DNA of 64,000 nucleotides from Pueribacillus sp041725775 (GCF_041725775.1 NZ_JBEUEL010000013.1:6878-70877), one strand, 5' to 3'; positions 43,454 through 53,275 are shown, numbered from the stretch's first letter. The notes: generated by a model from the letters alone, not told the origin. A program made the numbers and translations.

Positions 43454-44248
43454 TTATTTTTCAAAAGTCACTTTCACTTGTTCAATTTCAAGTTCTAAAA
43501 ATTGTTGGAAGGCGTCAATAATTCGTTTTTGGATATCTGTCCCAACCTCTTTGAGAGGACGGGAGAGTGGATAGTGCAAACTCACATGTACTTGAATCGT
43601 CGGCGTCATATACATGTGTACCGTGACGTGTTTACAAGCTTTAATATCCTTTATCCGACTGACTTCTTTTTCAACGATGGCGTTTAAAATATTGTCGGAT
43701 ATATGAATCGTACCGCGTGTAAAATCAGGGTGAACGATCGTCGTTTCTCCGATATATTCACGTTGATGAGAAAACAACCGCTTTCCTTTTGTAATCATTT
43801 TTTTAAAAAAATTTTGTTCTATTTGTAAATATGGAACAGGTATAACATGTTTACCTTCTGTTTTTCTCACGTACAGTGCCATTTTTATTTCACTGGAAGA
43901 ACGAAGATCGGTTACATTGACGTAATGATCAATTTGACCAAGTTGTAATGCGTTAGCTATTTTATCTACCATTCGGATTGATGTTCCAATAATTAACAAC
44001 TTTTTAATTTTATATTGTTTAAGCGCTTTCACAACTTCATTTCGATGATGTTCCATATGAAAAGTTGCTCGTTTGACTGCGGTAATATAGTTTTTTTCGA
44101 ATTTTGCAGAAGCTCCAGCTACTCGTTTGCCTTTATAAATAAGCAGGCCATCGTCAATAATTGCTGGAATGTTCTGCTCGTGAGCAAAGAAGAGAGAGCT
44201 TGTACTTTTTCCCGTTCCGCTCGGACCATATAAACCGTAAATAATCAC
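43454..44248 (-). CDS. P-loop ATP-binding protein with Asp23/Gls24-like C-terminus
   Basis: The 264-residue protein begins with a P-loop, GPSGTGKST at residues 8-16, followed by a kinase-like nucleotide domain to about 170. The last 90 residues (RGTIHISDNILNAIVEKEVS, then VHVSLHYPLSRPLKEVG) resemble the Asp23/Gls24 fold of alkaline-stress and envelope-associated proteins. I do not recognise a named family. The gene is on the opposite strand to its neighbours, ends 3 bases from the convergent crotonase stop with no terminator between, and has no obvious metabolic link. Confidence 0.7.
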   Translation of the reverse strand: MIIYGLYGPSGTGKSTSSLFFAHEQNIPAIIDDGLLIYKGKRVAGASAKFEKNYITAVKRATFHMEHHRNEVVKALKQYKIKKLLIIGTSIRMVDKIANALQLGQIDHYVNVTDLRSSSEIKMALYVRKTEGKHVIPVPYLQIEQNFFKKMITKGKRLFSHQREYIGETTIVHPDFTRGTIHISDNILNAIVEKEVSRIKDIKACKHVTVHMYMTPTIQVHVSLHYPLSRPLKEVGTDIQKRIIDAFQQFLELEIEQVKVTFEK

Positions 44249-44431
44249 GCAACCACCAACTAACTTTTTTTATTATTATAATGAAATTTCTAGTAGAATA
44301 CAAAAAATAGTTTGCAAATGTAAAAGACAGAAGCTATAATATGATTAATTCCGATATGAAAACTGTGCTTTAGAGTTATAATGTATAATTATAAATATCA
44401 ACTATTATATTTTTATAAGGAGGACCATTAC

Positions 44432-45196
44432 ATGGCAAAAGTTTCATTTTCGCAAGAAGGAAAAATAGGTGTAATTACGATTGATTCTCCACCTGTTAAC
44501 GCATTGGAGAAACAAGTTCTTGATGAACTTGATGAAATTGTAGAGAACATTCCTTCTAATGTTGATGTCGTGATTATTTATGGCGCTGGAGGCAAAGCGT
44601 TTGTTGCGGGTGCAGACATTAAAGATTTCCCTGAATTAAATAAAGAAAATGGAGTTGAACTCGTAAAGAAAGGGCAAGCGATTTTTAATAAAATTGCCGA
44701 ACTTGAACAACCAGTTATCGCCGCAATTGATGGCTTTGCGTTAGGCGGAGGGTTGGAATTAGCCCTTGCGTGTGATATTCGCATTGCGTCGTCCAAATCC
44801 CAAGTCGGGTTTCCAGAAGTCAATCTAGGTATTTTACCAGGCTATGGCGGAACACAACGTTTACCACGTTTAATCGGACCAGGTAAAGCGAAACAAATCA
44901 TTTTTTCTGGAGAGCATTTATCCGCCGAAGAAGCAAAATCGGTTGGAATTATTGAGGAAGTAACTGATGGCTCAGCGCTCGATAAAGCGAAGCAACTTGC
45001 TGAAACAATCGCTAGTCGTGCACCACTTGGTGTAAGAAAAGCGAAACAAGCGATTAATGAAGGATTAGACGTTACGCTTGAACAAGGACTACATATTGAA
45101 GCCCTTGCGTTTGGCGATTTATGTGAAACCGAAGATAAAAACGAGGGTGTAGCCGCATTTTTTGAAAAACGCAAACCGAATTTTTCCCGCAGGTGA
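44432..45196 (+). CDS. Enoyl-CoA hydratase
   Basis: A 254-residue enoyl-CoA hydratase with both catalytic glutamates, E109 in GGGLELAL and E129 in GFPEVNLGILPGYGG, spaced 20 residues apart as in the mitochondrial enzyme, and AGADIKDF for the oxyanion hole. It hydrates trans-2-enoyl-CoA to (S)-3-hydroxyacyl-CoA. ATAAGGAGG precedes ATG 44432; the in-frame extension to 44381 lacks a ribosome binding site. It is followed by a matching 3-hydroxyacyl-CoA dehydrogenase, a ligase and an acyl-CoA dehydrogenase, making a compact beta-oxidation set. Confidence 0.92.
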   Translation: MAKVSFSQEGKIGVITIDSPPVNALEKQVLDELDEIVENIPSNVDVVIIYGAGGKAFVAGADIKDFPELNKENGVELVKKGQAIFNKIAELEQPVIAAIDGFALGGGLELALACDIRIASSKSQVGFPEVNLGILPGYGGTQRLPRLIGPGKAKQIIFSGEHLSAEEAKSVGIIEEVTDGSALDKAKQLAETIASRAPLGVRKAKQAINEGLDVTLEQGLHIEALAFGDLCETEDKNEGVAAFFEKRKPNFSRR

Positions 45197-45321
45197 GGCG
45201 AAATTTCTATCAGTTGGTTGCTTGTAAGCTCATGTTCGCTAACCTGTTTAAATCTCACATTTTATTTTGAAGTAAGAAGCTCCGAACGTTTAAATCATCT
45301 GATATATGAGGAGGTAAAATC

Positions 45322-46167
45322 ATGAAAAAAATAGGAGTCGTTGGCTTTGGCACGATGGGATCAGGGATTACACAAGTATGTTTAGAAGCAGGCTATGATG
45401 TAGTTGCGGTGGAACAGGAAGAGCAATTTTTTGAAAGAGGTCTAAAACAAATCCAAAAAAATTGGAACCGGTCAATTGAAAAAGGCAGAATGACTGAAGA
45501 TGAGAAAAAGGGGTTAGAAGCTAATTTAACGACTTCAACGGATTGGCAACAGCTTGCATCCGCTGATTGCGTCATTGAAGCAGTGAGTGAAAACTTGGAG
45601 TTAAAGAAAGAAATTTTTAAAAAGCTTGGTCATATCGTAAAGGAAGATGCCCTCGTCGTTAGTAATACGTCAGGACTTAGTATTACGGAGATGGCAAGTG
45701 CGATTAACAATCCAGAACGAGTGATGGGTTTCCATTTTTTTAATCCAGTACCGGTGATGAAACTCGTTGAACTCATTCGTGGTTTTGATACGTCCGAAGA
45801 AACGTATGAGAGAGCATCAAAGTTAGTAGAGTCGCTAGGAAAAGAATCAATTGATGTAAAGGAATCTCCATTATTTGCTGTTAACCGTATACTCGTCCCG
45901 ATGATCAATGAAGCGATTTTCGTTCTTCAAGAAGGGGTTGCAAGTGCGGAGGACATAGATAAAGGGATGAAGCTTGGAGCGAATCATCCGATTGGACCGT
46001 TAGCGCTTGCAGATTTGATCGGCTTGGATACATTGCTATTTGTGCAAGACTCACTTTACGAGGAAACACAAGATTCGAAATATCGTGCGGCTCCATTATT
46101 ACGTAAACTAGTACGTGCGGGTCATCTCGGACGTAAAACAGGCAAAGGTTTCTATACGTATGGATAA
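45322..46167 (+). CDS. 3-hydroxyacyl-CoA (3-hydroxybutyryl-CoA) dehydrogenase
   Basis: The 281-residue enzyme has an N-terminal NAD-binding Rossmann motif GFGTMGSG (8-15), catalytic His in GFHFFNPVPVMKLVE, and the C-terminal dimerisation domain with NRILVPMINEA and GHLGRKTGKGFY. Size and motifs fit monofunctional HBD/PaaH-type enzymes that oxidise (S)-3-hydroxyacyl-CoA with NAD. GAGGAGG precedes ATG 45322. It follows enoyl-CoA hydratase and precedes a CoA ligase, with a hairpin after its stop that may reduce readthrough. Confidence 0.93.
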   Translation: MKKIGVVGFGTMGSGITQVCLEAGYDVVAVEQEEQFFERGLKQIQKNWNRSIEKGRMTEDEKKGLEANLTTSTDWQQLASADCVIEAVSENLELKKEIFKKLGHIVKEDALVVSNTSGLSITEMASAINNPERVMGFHFFNPVPVMKLVELIRGFDTSEETYERASKLVESLGKESIDVKESPLFAVNRILVPMINEAIFVLQEGVASAEDIDKGMKLGANHPIGPLALADLIGLDTLLFVQDSLYEETQDSKYRAAPLLRKLVRAGHLGRKTGKGFYTYG

Positions 46168-46172
46168 AATAA

Positions 46173-46197
46173 GGTTCGGCGCTCCTAGCGTCGAACC
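46173..46197 (+). terminator. Intercistronic hairpin, possible attenuator
   Basis: GGTTCGGCGCT (46173-46183) pairs with AGCGTCGAACC (46187-46197), one G-U pair, loop of three. A T run starts only about 12 bases later, overlapping the leader of the next gene, so it may attenuate or protect mRNA rather than terminate. Confidence 0.45.
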
Positions 46198-46233
46198 ACA
46201 ATTAGAAAATTTTTTTTGGAAAGGAATGATTCG

Positions 46234-47805
46234 ATGACAACTGTCGGTCAGTTGCTTGAATGGTCTGCGACAAACTATCCTGACAAAATTGGCTTGATTT
46301 ATCGAAAGAAAAACCATGTGTGGACTTATGAACAGTTTAACTCTAAAGCAAATCAGTTTGCTCAGGCTTTGCTCAAACTAGGGGTAAAGAAAGGCGATAT
46401 CGTCTCAACCTTTCTTTATAACACGAGCGAGTTTGCATTAACACAATTCGCTGCAGCAAAAATTGGAGCGGTATTTAATCCGATTAACTATAGACTGACT
46501 GCGAACGAACTTCAGTACATTTTAAACAATGCAGAGTCGAAAGTATTAGTTTTTGAAGATGCGGTTCGGGAAACCGTACAAAAAGCGAAACAACTTGGAA
46601 CAGACGTACAACATTACGTATTCGTGGATGAAGAGTTACCAGACTATGCAAAAGATTTCGAACAGTTGCTCAATTCGAGTAACAGTAATAAACCAAACGT
46701 ACATGTAGATGAATCAGACTTGTATATTATGATGTACACGAGCGGAACGACAGGAAAACCGAAAGGTGTTCTTCATCGTCACCGTGACATGGTTCATCAT
46801 GGATTTATTATGATGCAATGCATGGGTATAACAAAAAATGACATCGGTTTGACTGCTGCACCAATGAATCATACTGCTGAATTGCATACGTCATTTTTGC
46901 CTAGAGTACAAGTCGGTGCAACGAATATTCTTCTTCATCATTTTGACACACCAAAAGTATTGCAAGCGATTCAAGATGAAAAAGTGACACATATGTTTGC
47001 AGCGCCGACGATGGTCAACATGATGCTTAATCATAAAAATTTCGATGATTATGATCTATCAAGTCTTCGCTTGCTCGGTTACGGTGGAGCATCGATGGCG
47101 CCAGTATTAATCAAACGCTTTTTATCTAGAACGAATGCAGAACTCGTTCAAATGTTAGGTACGACAGAAATGGGTCCTGTGTTTACCGTACTTTATTCCG
47201 ATGAGCAGCTTGAAAAAGCGGGTTCGGCCGGCAAAGCTGTAATGACACATGAAGTGAAAGTTGTTCGTTTAAATGAAGATGGGAGCCCGACTCATCCTGA
47301 TAATGAGTGTAATATTGGTGAAATCGGGGAAATTATCGTTCGTGGACCATGTATGATGACAGAATATTACAAACGTGAAGAGGAAACTGCAGATGCGCTT
47401 GCATATGGCTGGTACCATACAGGCGATTTGGGGCGTGTCGATGAAGAAGGCTACATTTGGATTGAAGATCGAATGGATTTTATGATTAACTCGGGTGCAG
47501 AAAACATTTATCCGCGCGAAGTTGAAGATAACTTAATTGAACATCCTAGTGTTGATGAGGCAGCTGTTGTCGGAAAGCCTGATGATAATTGGGGAGAAAT
47601 CGTTGTTGCATTCGTTGTATTGAAAGAAGGAGAGGAAGTAACAGGCGAGGAACTCGATCAATTTTTAATAGAAAGTGATAAACTAGCAAAATATAAACGA
47701 CCTCGTGAATACTATTTTGTTAATAATCTGCCAAAAACAGCAAGTGGAAAAATTCAAAAATTTGTTCTTGAAAAAAAATTCGAAAATCTAACAGTGACAG
47801 AATGA
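46234..47805 (+). CDS. Acyl-CoA ligase (AMP-forming)
   Basis: A 523-residue adenylate-forming ligase: YTSGTTGKPKGVLHRH near 166, MLGTTEMGPVF (A5), HTGDLGRVDEEG, MDFMINSGAENIYPREVED and the lysine in KTASGKIQKFVL. The A5 motif has GTTEMG in place of the common GxTE, which I have seen among short- and branched-chain acid ligases, but specificity is open. ATG 46234 has GGAAAGGAATG upstream; an in-frame TTG at 46216 overlaps that site. It lies between 3-hydroxyacyl-CoA dehydrogenase and an acyl-CoA dehydrogenase 22 bases downstream. Confidence 0.9.
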   Translation: MTTVGQLLEWSATNYPDKIGLIYRKKNHVWTYEQFNSKANQFAQALLKLGVKKGDIVSTFLYNTSEFALTQFAAAKIGAVFNPINYRLTANELQYILNNAESKVLVFEDAVRETVQKAKQLGTDVQHYVFVDEELPDYAKDFEQLLNSSNSNKPNVHVDESDLYIMMYTSGTTGKPKGVLHRHRDMVHHGFIMMQCMGITKNDIGLTAAPMNHTAELHTSFLPRVQVGATNILLHHFDTPKVLQAIQDEKVTHMFAAPTMVNMMLNHKNFDDYDLSSLRLLGYGGASMAPVLIKRFLSRTNAELVQMLGTTEMGPVFTVLYSDEQLEKAGSAGKAVMTHEVKVVRLNEDGSPTHPDNECNIGEIGEIIVRGPCMMTEYYKREEETADALAYGWYHTGDLGRVDEEGYIWIEDRMDFMINSGAENIYPREVEDNLIEHPSVDEAAVVGKPDDNWGEIVVAFVVLKEGEEVTGEELDQFLIESDKLAKYKRPREYYFVNNLPKTASGKIQKFVLEKKFENLTVTE

Positions 47806-47827
47806 CAGCTTATGGAGGTTACTATTT

Positions 47828-48976
47828 ATGAACTTGTTTGAATTATCCCAAGAATACGAAGAGATAAAAGAAACGATTCATCGTTTAGCACAAAATAAAA
47901 TCAAACCGCTCGCAACGGAAATTGATGAACAGGGCGAATATCCATTTGAAACGGTTAACATGTTATCCGAACAAGGGTTTCTCGGAGCGAATATGCCGGA
48001 GGAATATGGCGGAGCAGGTTTAGATCTGTTAAGTTTTTGCATCATCGTTGAAGAAGTTGCGCGTGTTTGTGCGAATACTGCACAAGCGGTTGCCGTACAA
48101 GAACTTGGCGCACTTCCAATTATGATCGGGGGAAGTGACGAGCTAAAACAGCGGGTTTTACCTAGTGTAGCTTCAGGTAATAAAATCATAGCTTATGCGT
48201 TAACAGAGCCTGATGCTGGTTCGGATGCTGCTGGAATCAAAACCCGTGCGGAACGTGACGGATCACATTACATTTTAAACGGACAAAAAATGTTCATTAG
48301 TAACGGCGGAGTTGCTGATTATTACACAGTATTTGCGAAAACGGATAAAGGAATTACAACATTTGTCGTTGACAAAAATACACCAGGCTTTGTAATTGGA
48401 AAACTCGAAAAGAAAATGGGATTAAAAGGATCTCCAACAGCACAAATTTACATCGAAGATTGTAAAGTTCCTGTTGAAAATCGAGTGGGTGAAGAAGGTG
48501 AAGGTTGGATCATTGCAATGAAAACCTTTGATAAATCACGTCCTACGATTGGTGCATTGGCATTAGGCATTGCACAAGGGGCTTTCGACATTGCACTAGA
48601 TTACGTACAAGAGCGGGAACAGTTTGGTAGAAAAATTGCTCAATTCCAAGGATTACAATTTATGCTCGCTGATATGGCTACCCAAATTGAAGCAGCAAGA
48701 GGACTCGTTTATCGGTCTGCTTCCAAAGTGAATGATATGTCGTCCACTGGTAAAAATCCAGAGTTAACACAAGCGTCATCGATGGCGAAAATGTTCGCTT
48801 CTGATGTTGCGATGAAAGTAACGACAGATGCGGTTCAATTGCTAGGTGGATATGGATACATTCAAGATTACAATGTAGAACGTATGATGCGGGATGCGAA
48901 AATTATGCAAATATATGAAGGGACAAATCAAATCCAGCGAGTTGTTATCGCAAAAACATTGTTAAGTGGAAAATGA
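47828..48976 (+). CDS. Acyl-CoA dehydrogenase (short/medium-chain type)
   Basis: The 382-residue flavoenzyme has YALTEPDAGSDAAGI, KMFISNGG and, unlike the 11772 paralogue, the canonical catalytic base E364 in IYEGTNQIQR. It oxidises acyl-CoA to 2-enoyl-CoA, passing electrons to ETF. TGGAGG precedes ATG 47828, 22 bases after the ligase stop, so it is in the same operon. With the upstream hydratase, hydroxyacyl dehydrogenase and ligase it gives every step but thiolysis, which could come from the thiolase at 7803 or elsewhere. Confidence 0.93.
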   Translation: MNLFELSQEYEEIKETIHRLAQNKIKPLATEIDEQGEYPFETVNMLSEQGFLGANMPEEYGGAGLDLLSFCIIVEEVARVCANTAQAVAVQELGALPIMIGGSDELKQRVLPSVASGNKIIAYALTEPDAGSDAAGIKTRAERDGSHYILNGQKMFISNGGVADYYTVFAKTDKGITTFVVDKNTPGFVIGKLEKKMGLKGSPTAQIYIEDCKVPVENRVGEEGEGWIIAMKTFDKSRPTIGALALGIAQGAFDIALDYVQEREQFGRKIAQFQGLQFMLADMATQIEAARGLVYRSASKVNDMSSTGKNPELTQASSMAKMFASDVAMKVTTDAVQLLGGYGYIQDYNVERMMRDAKIMQIYEGTNQIQRVVIAKTLLSGK

Positions 48977-48982
48977 GTATTC

Positions 48983-49014
48983 CGTCATTAACAAGACGAA
49001 CAGCTGTAATGACG
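48983..49014 (+). terminator. Hairpin after acyl-CoA dehydrogenase
   Basis: CGTCATTA (48983-48990) pairs with TAATGACG (49007-49014). No clear T run follows, so it is a weak terminator candidate. Confidence 0.4.
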
Positions 49015-49041
49015 TTAAAAACTATTTAAGGAGGAACCCGA

Positions 49042-49575
49042 ATGAGCAACTATGAATTGGCAACTTTTGCAGGCGGATGTTTTTGGTGTATGGTGTCGCC
49101 TTTCGATGAAATGCCGGGAATTAAAAAAGTTGTTTCAGGCTACACAGGAGGTCATAAAGAAAATCCGACGTATGAAGAAGTTTGCTCAGGAACGACAGGT
49201 CATTTTGAAGCTGTACAAATTACATTTGATCCTGAAGTTTTTCCGTACAAAAAACTGCTCGATTTGTATTGGCCACAAATCGATCCAACTGATCCTGATG
49301 GCCAATTTATCAATCGCGGTTCTTCCTATCGGACTGCCATTTTTTATCATAATGAAGCGCAAAGAAAGGAAGCAGAAGCTTCAAAGCAAGCACTCGCTGA
49401 TAGCGGGAAATTTGACAAGCCGATTGCAACACTAATATTGCCAGCTTCGACATTTTACGTAGCTGAAGACTATCATCAAGATTACTATAAAAAGAGTCCT
49501 CATGCGTATAAAGAATATCGACAACGCTCTGGACGCGATACATTTATCGAACAAACGTGGAAGAATCAGAATTAG
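49042..49575 (+). CDS. msrA: Peptide-methionine (S)-S-oxide reductase
   Basis: The 177-residue repair enzyme has the active site GGCFWC (C13 catalytic, C16) and the family blocks SGYTGGHKENPTYEEVCSG, GHFEAVQ and YHQDYY. It reduces methionine-S-sulfoxide with thioredoxin. No C-terminal resolving cysteine pair is present, so C16 or another thiol may recycle it. AAGGAGG precedes ATG 49042. An alpha/beta hydrolase gene starts 18 bases after the stop. MsrB is not fused. Confidence 0.95.
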   Translation: MSNYELATFAGGCFWCMVSPFDEMPGIKKVVSGYTGGHKENPTYEEVCSGTTGHFEAVQITFDPEVFPYKKLLDLYWPQIDPTDPDGQFINRGSSYRTAIFYHNEAQRKEAEASKQALADSGKFDKPIATLILPASTFYVAEDYHQDYYKKSPHAYKEYRQRSGRDTFIEQTWKNQN

Positions 49576-49593
49576 CTAAATAGGAGGTAAATC

Positions 49594-50301
49594 GTGAGTA
49601 CAGAAAGCAATTTATCGTTTCTTTTTATTCATGGAGCAGGTGGGACAAAAAACAAATGGCGCACGCTCACTTCTCTTAAAAATCACAGTAAGTTTATCGA
49701 CCTGCCAGGTCATGGTGACAACGATGCACATCAATGTGAAACAATCGATGATTACGCAAAACAATTAGCTGATGAGATAACAGAAGATTGCATCGTAATC
49801 GGACACTCGATGGGAGGGTTAATTGCACTTGAACTCGCCGCTCTTAATCCAAAAGTGAAAGGAATTGTTTTAGTAGCTAGCTCTTATCAATTACCAGTGC
49901 ATCCGAAAATTATTGCAACATTAGAAGAAGGAATGTTTCCAGACAATTTATTTCGCGCTTCGTATGCAAAGGGAGCGAGTCTTAAACTTTTAGAAGAAGA
50001 ACAGCAAGAGCTCGCTTCTTCACCAACAGAAGTAGCAATGAAAGATTTTGTTGCGTGTGATCGTTATAAAGGAGGTGAAGAAACGTTAAAAAAGCTTGAA
50101 ATTCCAATTTTAGCACTTTTAGGGGATGAGGATCGTTTAATTCCGCCTGATACGAGCGATGTTTTAATAAGTCTCAATCCGAATGTTGAAGTTGTTACTC
50201 TTCAAAATGCCGGTCATTATGTTGCACTTGAACAGCCTGAAGCGTTTATAAAAGAAATTGTGAAATTTAAAGAAAGAACAGAAAAATCGTCAATCATGTG
50301 A
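49594..50301 (+). CDS. Alpha/beta-fold hydrolase
   Basis: A 235-residue alpha/beta hydrolase: oxyanion region FIHGAGGTKNKW near the start, nucleophile S72 in GHSMGG, acid D180 in GDEDRLIPP and H208 in AGHYVALEQP. The triad is complete. Substrate is unknown; the family includes esterases, lactonases and acyl-CoA or carboxylester hydrolases. GTG 49594 has AGGAGG 7 bases upstream. It follows msrA closely and precedes a permease with its own ribosome binding site about 50 bases later. Confidence 0.85.
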   Translation: MSTESNLSFLFIHGAGGTKNKWRTLTSLKNHSKFIDLPGHGDNDAHQCETIDDYAKQLADEITEDCIVIGHSMGGLIALELAALNPKVKGIVLVASSYQLPVHPKIIATLEEGMFPDNLFRASYAKGASLKLLEEEQQELASSPTEVAMKDFVACDRYKGGEETLKKLEIPILALLGDEDRLIPPDTSDVLISLNPNVEVVTLQNAGHYVALEQPEAFIKEIVKFKERTEKSSIM

Positions 50302-50351
50302 AACTTTCGTTTCACATGATTGGACAAAAATTAAAACGAGGGGGTTGCTAT

Positions 50352-51725
50352 ATGGGGATTTACAAACGTCGTCAAGATGGACATGAACAGCCATCGATGT
50401 TAGGGCCACTACAATTAAGGTTACCATTTATTCATTATAAAATTGAATTGCCAGACTGGATCCAAGGGGCTATTTTAAGTGTTGTACCGATGAGTATTAC
50501 TGCAATAATGCTAGAGGTACTTGGAATTCCTTTTGAACTAGCGATCGTATTTGTTATTATTAACAATTTTTTATATTTGTTGCACACACACTTTGGTGAT
50601 CCTTCTGTCGTTGGTTGGATTACGGCAGGAATTCCGTTATATGTTGCGTTTTTATCTGGATTTCCAGAAGGAGAGGCACGCATCCAAGCATTAATCGCTT
50701 TGCAAGCAATGTTAGCTTTAATCTTTTTAATCATGGGTCTTTTTAAAGGGGCGGATTATCTTGTAAATAAAGTACCACTATCGCTAAAAGCAGGAATCTT
50801 AATTGGTGCAGGATTCGCTGCTGTTTTCGGTGAATTCCAGACTGACGGACGAGTGTGGAGCATGCCGATTACGATTCTTGTTGGGGCTGGATTAGGATTT
50901 TTTATGATGTTTTCTAAATCAGCAGGACCGTTGCGTGAACGGTATTCACTGTTTCGTTTCGTCGCTCAATACGGGATTGCGATTCCATTTGCGATTGCAT
51001 ATTTGTTTGGTATTTTGATTGGTGAAGTTGCGAAACCATCACTGACGTGGAGCTTTGTTGCTTTACCTTTAGGGGAAATTTTCTCTAGTTACAGTATTTT
51101 TGCAGTTGGTGTTCCACCGGTCGAATATTTTATGCAAGCGCTTCCATTAGCGGTTGCCGCATACATTATTGCATTTGGTGATGTGCTCGTCGCAAGCTCT
51201 CTTTTAAAAAGAGCCGATGAAGTACGGAAAGATGAAAAAGTTAAATTTAGTCCTAGTAGAAATAGCATTATCGTTTCGATTCGAAATGGATTGCAAGCGA
51301 TTTTCATGCCATTTCTCGGTATGTCGGGACCACAATGGACGGCAGGACAAGCTCTCGTTACGACTCGCTATATGAACAACTCTCGTAATGTTGTTGATAG
51401 TTATTGGGGAGGAGCAACAGGTATTTATTGGGGTATGAGTTTTGCGCTATTACTTGGTCCAATCGTCTCATTGTTCCAGCCAGGAGTTGCGATTGGAATG
51501 ACATTAACGATGTTAATTCAAGGATATCTATGCGGATATTTAGCAATGGAACTTTTAAAAGAAACATCAACGCTAGAAAAAGGAATTGCAGTCATTATCG
51601 GGGCTGTGTTAGTTGCCAAAGGTGCGACTTGGGGTTTAGGTGTAGGACTCGTTCTATGGTTATTGCTAGAATTTGATTGGACAAAAAGAAAAAGTGAAGA
51701 AAAGGACGAATCGGTTAGTGCTTGA
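50352..51725 (+). CDS. Multi-span permease, NCS2-like (tentative)
   Basis: The 457-residue protein has about 12 hydrophobic segments. Stretches such as WITAGIPLYVAFLSGF, VPLSLKAGILIGAGFAA and FLGMSGPQW recall xanthine/uracil (NCS2) permeases, but I cannot place it firmly. ATG 50352 is 8 bases after GAGGGGG; the longer frame from 50298 runs over that site and the previous stop. An aldehyde dehydrogenase follows after about 100 bases. Substrate unknown; a nucleobase or organic anion is possible. Confidence 0.6.
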   Translation: MGIYKRRQDGHEQPSMLGPLQLRLPFIHYKIELPDWIQGAILSVVPMSITAIMLEVLGIPFELAIVFVIINNFLYLLHTHFGDPSVVGWITAGIPLYVAFLSGFPEGEARIQALIALQAMLALIFLIMGLFKGADYLVNKVPLSLKAGILIGAGFAAVFGEFQTDGRVWSMPITILVGAGLGFFMMFSKSAGPLRERYSLFRFVAQYGIAIPFAIAYLFGILIGEVAKPSLTWSFVALPLGEIFSSYSIFAVGVPPVEYFMQALPLAVAAYIIAFGDVLVASSLLKRADEVRKDEKVKFSPSRNSIIVSIRNGLQAIFMPFLGMSGPQWTAGQALVTTRYMNNSRNVVDSYWGGATGIYWGMSFALLLGPIVSLFQPGVAIGMTLTMLIQGYLCGYLAMELLKETSTLEKGIAVIIGAVLVAKGATWGLGVGLVLWLLLEFDWTKRKSEEKDESVSA

Positions 51726-51828
51726 CAATCAATTAAACTTCACACAATCTAATAGATAAGAATGGAAAGGGCGGAGAATGCTCCATCTTTTCCTTCGTTA
51801 CATCATACAGCTTAGGAGGGGTTTCGCT

Positions 51829-53256
51829 TTGCTTTATATTAATGGAGAATGGATCGACTCGAAAAATGGGACATTTCAAGTAACAAACCCAGCAACGGGA
51901 GAAATTTTGTCCGAAGTAGCCGATGGCACGAGAGAAGATACAAAACGTGCAATCGTTGCAGCTGAGGAAGCTTTTCACTCGTGGTCATCACTGACCGCTT
52001 TTCAACGCTCAGACTATTTATATCGCGTTTATAACTTAATGATAGAGAAAAAAGAACACCTTGCGGAGATGATGACGAAAGAGCAAGGAAAACCGTTAAA
52101 AGCAGCTCGGAATGAGGTGCAATACGCCGCAGATTTTGTTCAATGGTATGCGGAGGAAGCGAAACGGGTTTACGGTGAAGTATTGCCGGCACCGAGAGGG
52201 GATCAACGTTTTATAGTTTTACGTCAACCTGTTGGTGTCGTTGGAGCGATTACACCATGGAACTATCCGATTTCAATGCTTACTCGCAAAATTGCCCCAG
52301 CGATTGCGGCAGGCTGTACGATCGTCTTAAAGCCAGCAGAACAAACACCGCTTTGTGCGATTGAGACCATGAAGCTTTTTCATGAGGCAGGTATACCGAA
52401 CGGCGTTGTTAATTTAGTCCCGACAAATAATCCTGCTGAAGTCGGCGATGAGCTGTTGACAAATGAAACGATTAAAAAAATAACGTTTACCGGTTCAACA
52501 GAAGTTGGAAAAATGATTGCTGAAAAAGCAGCACGTCAAGTGAAGCGGGTATCGATGGAACTCGGCGGACATGCGCCATTTATCGTTTTCCCTGATGCCG
52601 ATCCCGTTCATGCAGCGAAAGGTGCCTCACTCGTGAAGTTTCTCAATACTGGACAAGCGTGCATTAGTCCGAATCGGATTTTTGTACATAAAAGTATGGT
52701 TGAACCATTCACAAAAACTTTAGTAGAACGGGTAAATAAAATGAAGGCAGGAAACGGACTTGAGGAAGGCGTTTCGATTGGTCCTCTTGTCGACCGCGCT
52801 GCTCTCGACAAAGTGAACAATCAAGTGAATGATGCTCGTGAAAAAGGAGCGGATGTGGTTGCTGGTGGCTCGCGTCTTAACGATGACCATTTAAAAAATG
52901 GCTATTTTTATGCACCGACTGTTTTAACAAATGTTTCACCAGAAATGAAAATTTACCGTGAAGAAACATTTGGGCCGGTTGCGCCGATTATTCCATTTGA
53001 GACAGAGGAAGAAGTCATTGCGATGGCCAATGATACAAATTATGGGCTTGCATCGTACGTCTATACGAATAACCTGAAGACAGCATCGCATATGTTTGAA
53101 AAGCTTCGTTTCGGTATTGTCGGAATAAATGATATTAACCCGACTGCAGCGGCTGCTCCATTCGGTGGCATGAAAGAAAGCGGACTCGGACGTGAAGGCG
53201 GAAGAGAAGGGATTTTAGAATATTTAGACACGAAGCTCGGTGGTTTTTCTATCTAA
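51829..53256 (+). CDS. NAD(P)-dependent aldehyde dehydrogenase (succinate-semialdehyde type)
   Basis: A 475-residue ALDH with N145 in PWNYP, E244 in MELGGHAP and catalytic C278 in NTGQACISPNR, and EETFGPVAP. Motifs resemble GabD-like succinate-semialdehyde and glycolaldehyde dehydrogenases; the exact aldehyde is open. TTG 51829 has AGGAGGGG 7 bases upstream; the frame from 51778 extends through that site. A thioesterase gene begins 19 bases after the stop, suggesting a shared transcript. It follows the permease gene. Confidence 0.9.
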   Translation: MLYINGEWIDSKNGTFQVTNPATGEILSEVADGTREDTKRAIVAAEEAFHSWSSLTAFQRSDYLYRVYNLMIEKKEHLAEMMTKEQGKPLKAARNEVQYAADFVQWYAEEAKRVYGEVLPAPRGDQRFIVLRQPVGVVGAITPWNYPISMLTRKIAPAIAAGCTIVLKPAEQTPLCAIETMKLFHEAGIPNGVVNLVPTNNPAEVGDELLTNETIKKITFTGSTEVGKMIAEKAARQVKRVSMELGGHAPFIVFPDADPVHAAKGASLVKFLNTGQACISPNRIFVHKSMVEPFTKTLVERVNKMKAGNGLEEGVSIGPLVDRAALDKVNNQVNDAREKGADVVAGGSRLNDDHLKNGYFYAPTVLTNVSPEMKIYREETFGPVAPIIPFETEEEVIAMANDTNYGLASYVYTNNLKTASHMFEKLRFGIVGINDINPTAAAAPFGGMKESGLGREGGREGILEYLDTKLGGFSI

Positions 53257-53275
53257 ATTTAAAGGGGTGGACGAG

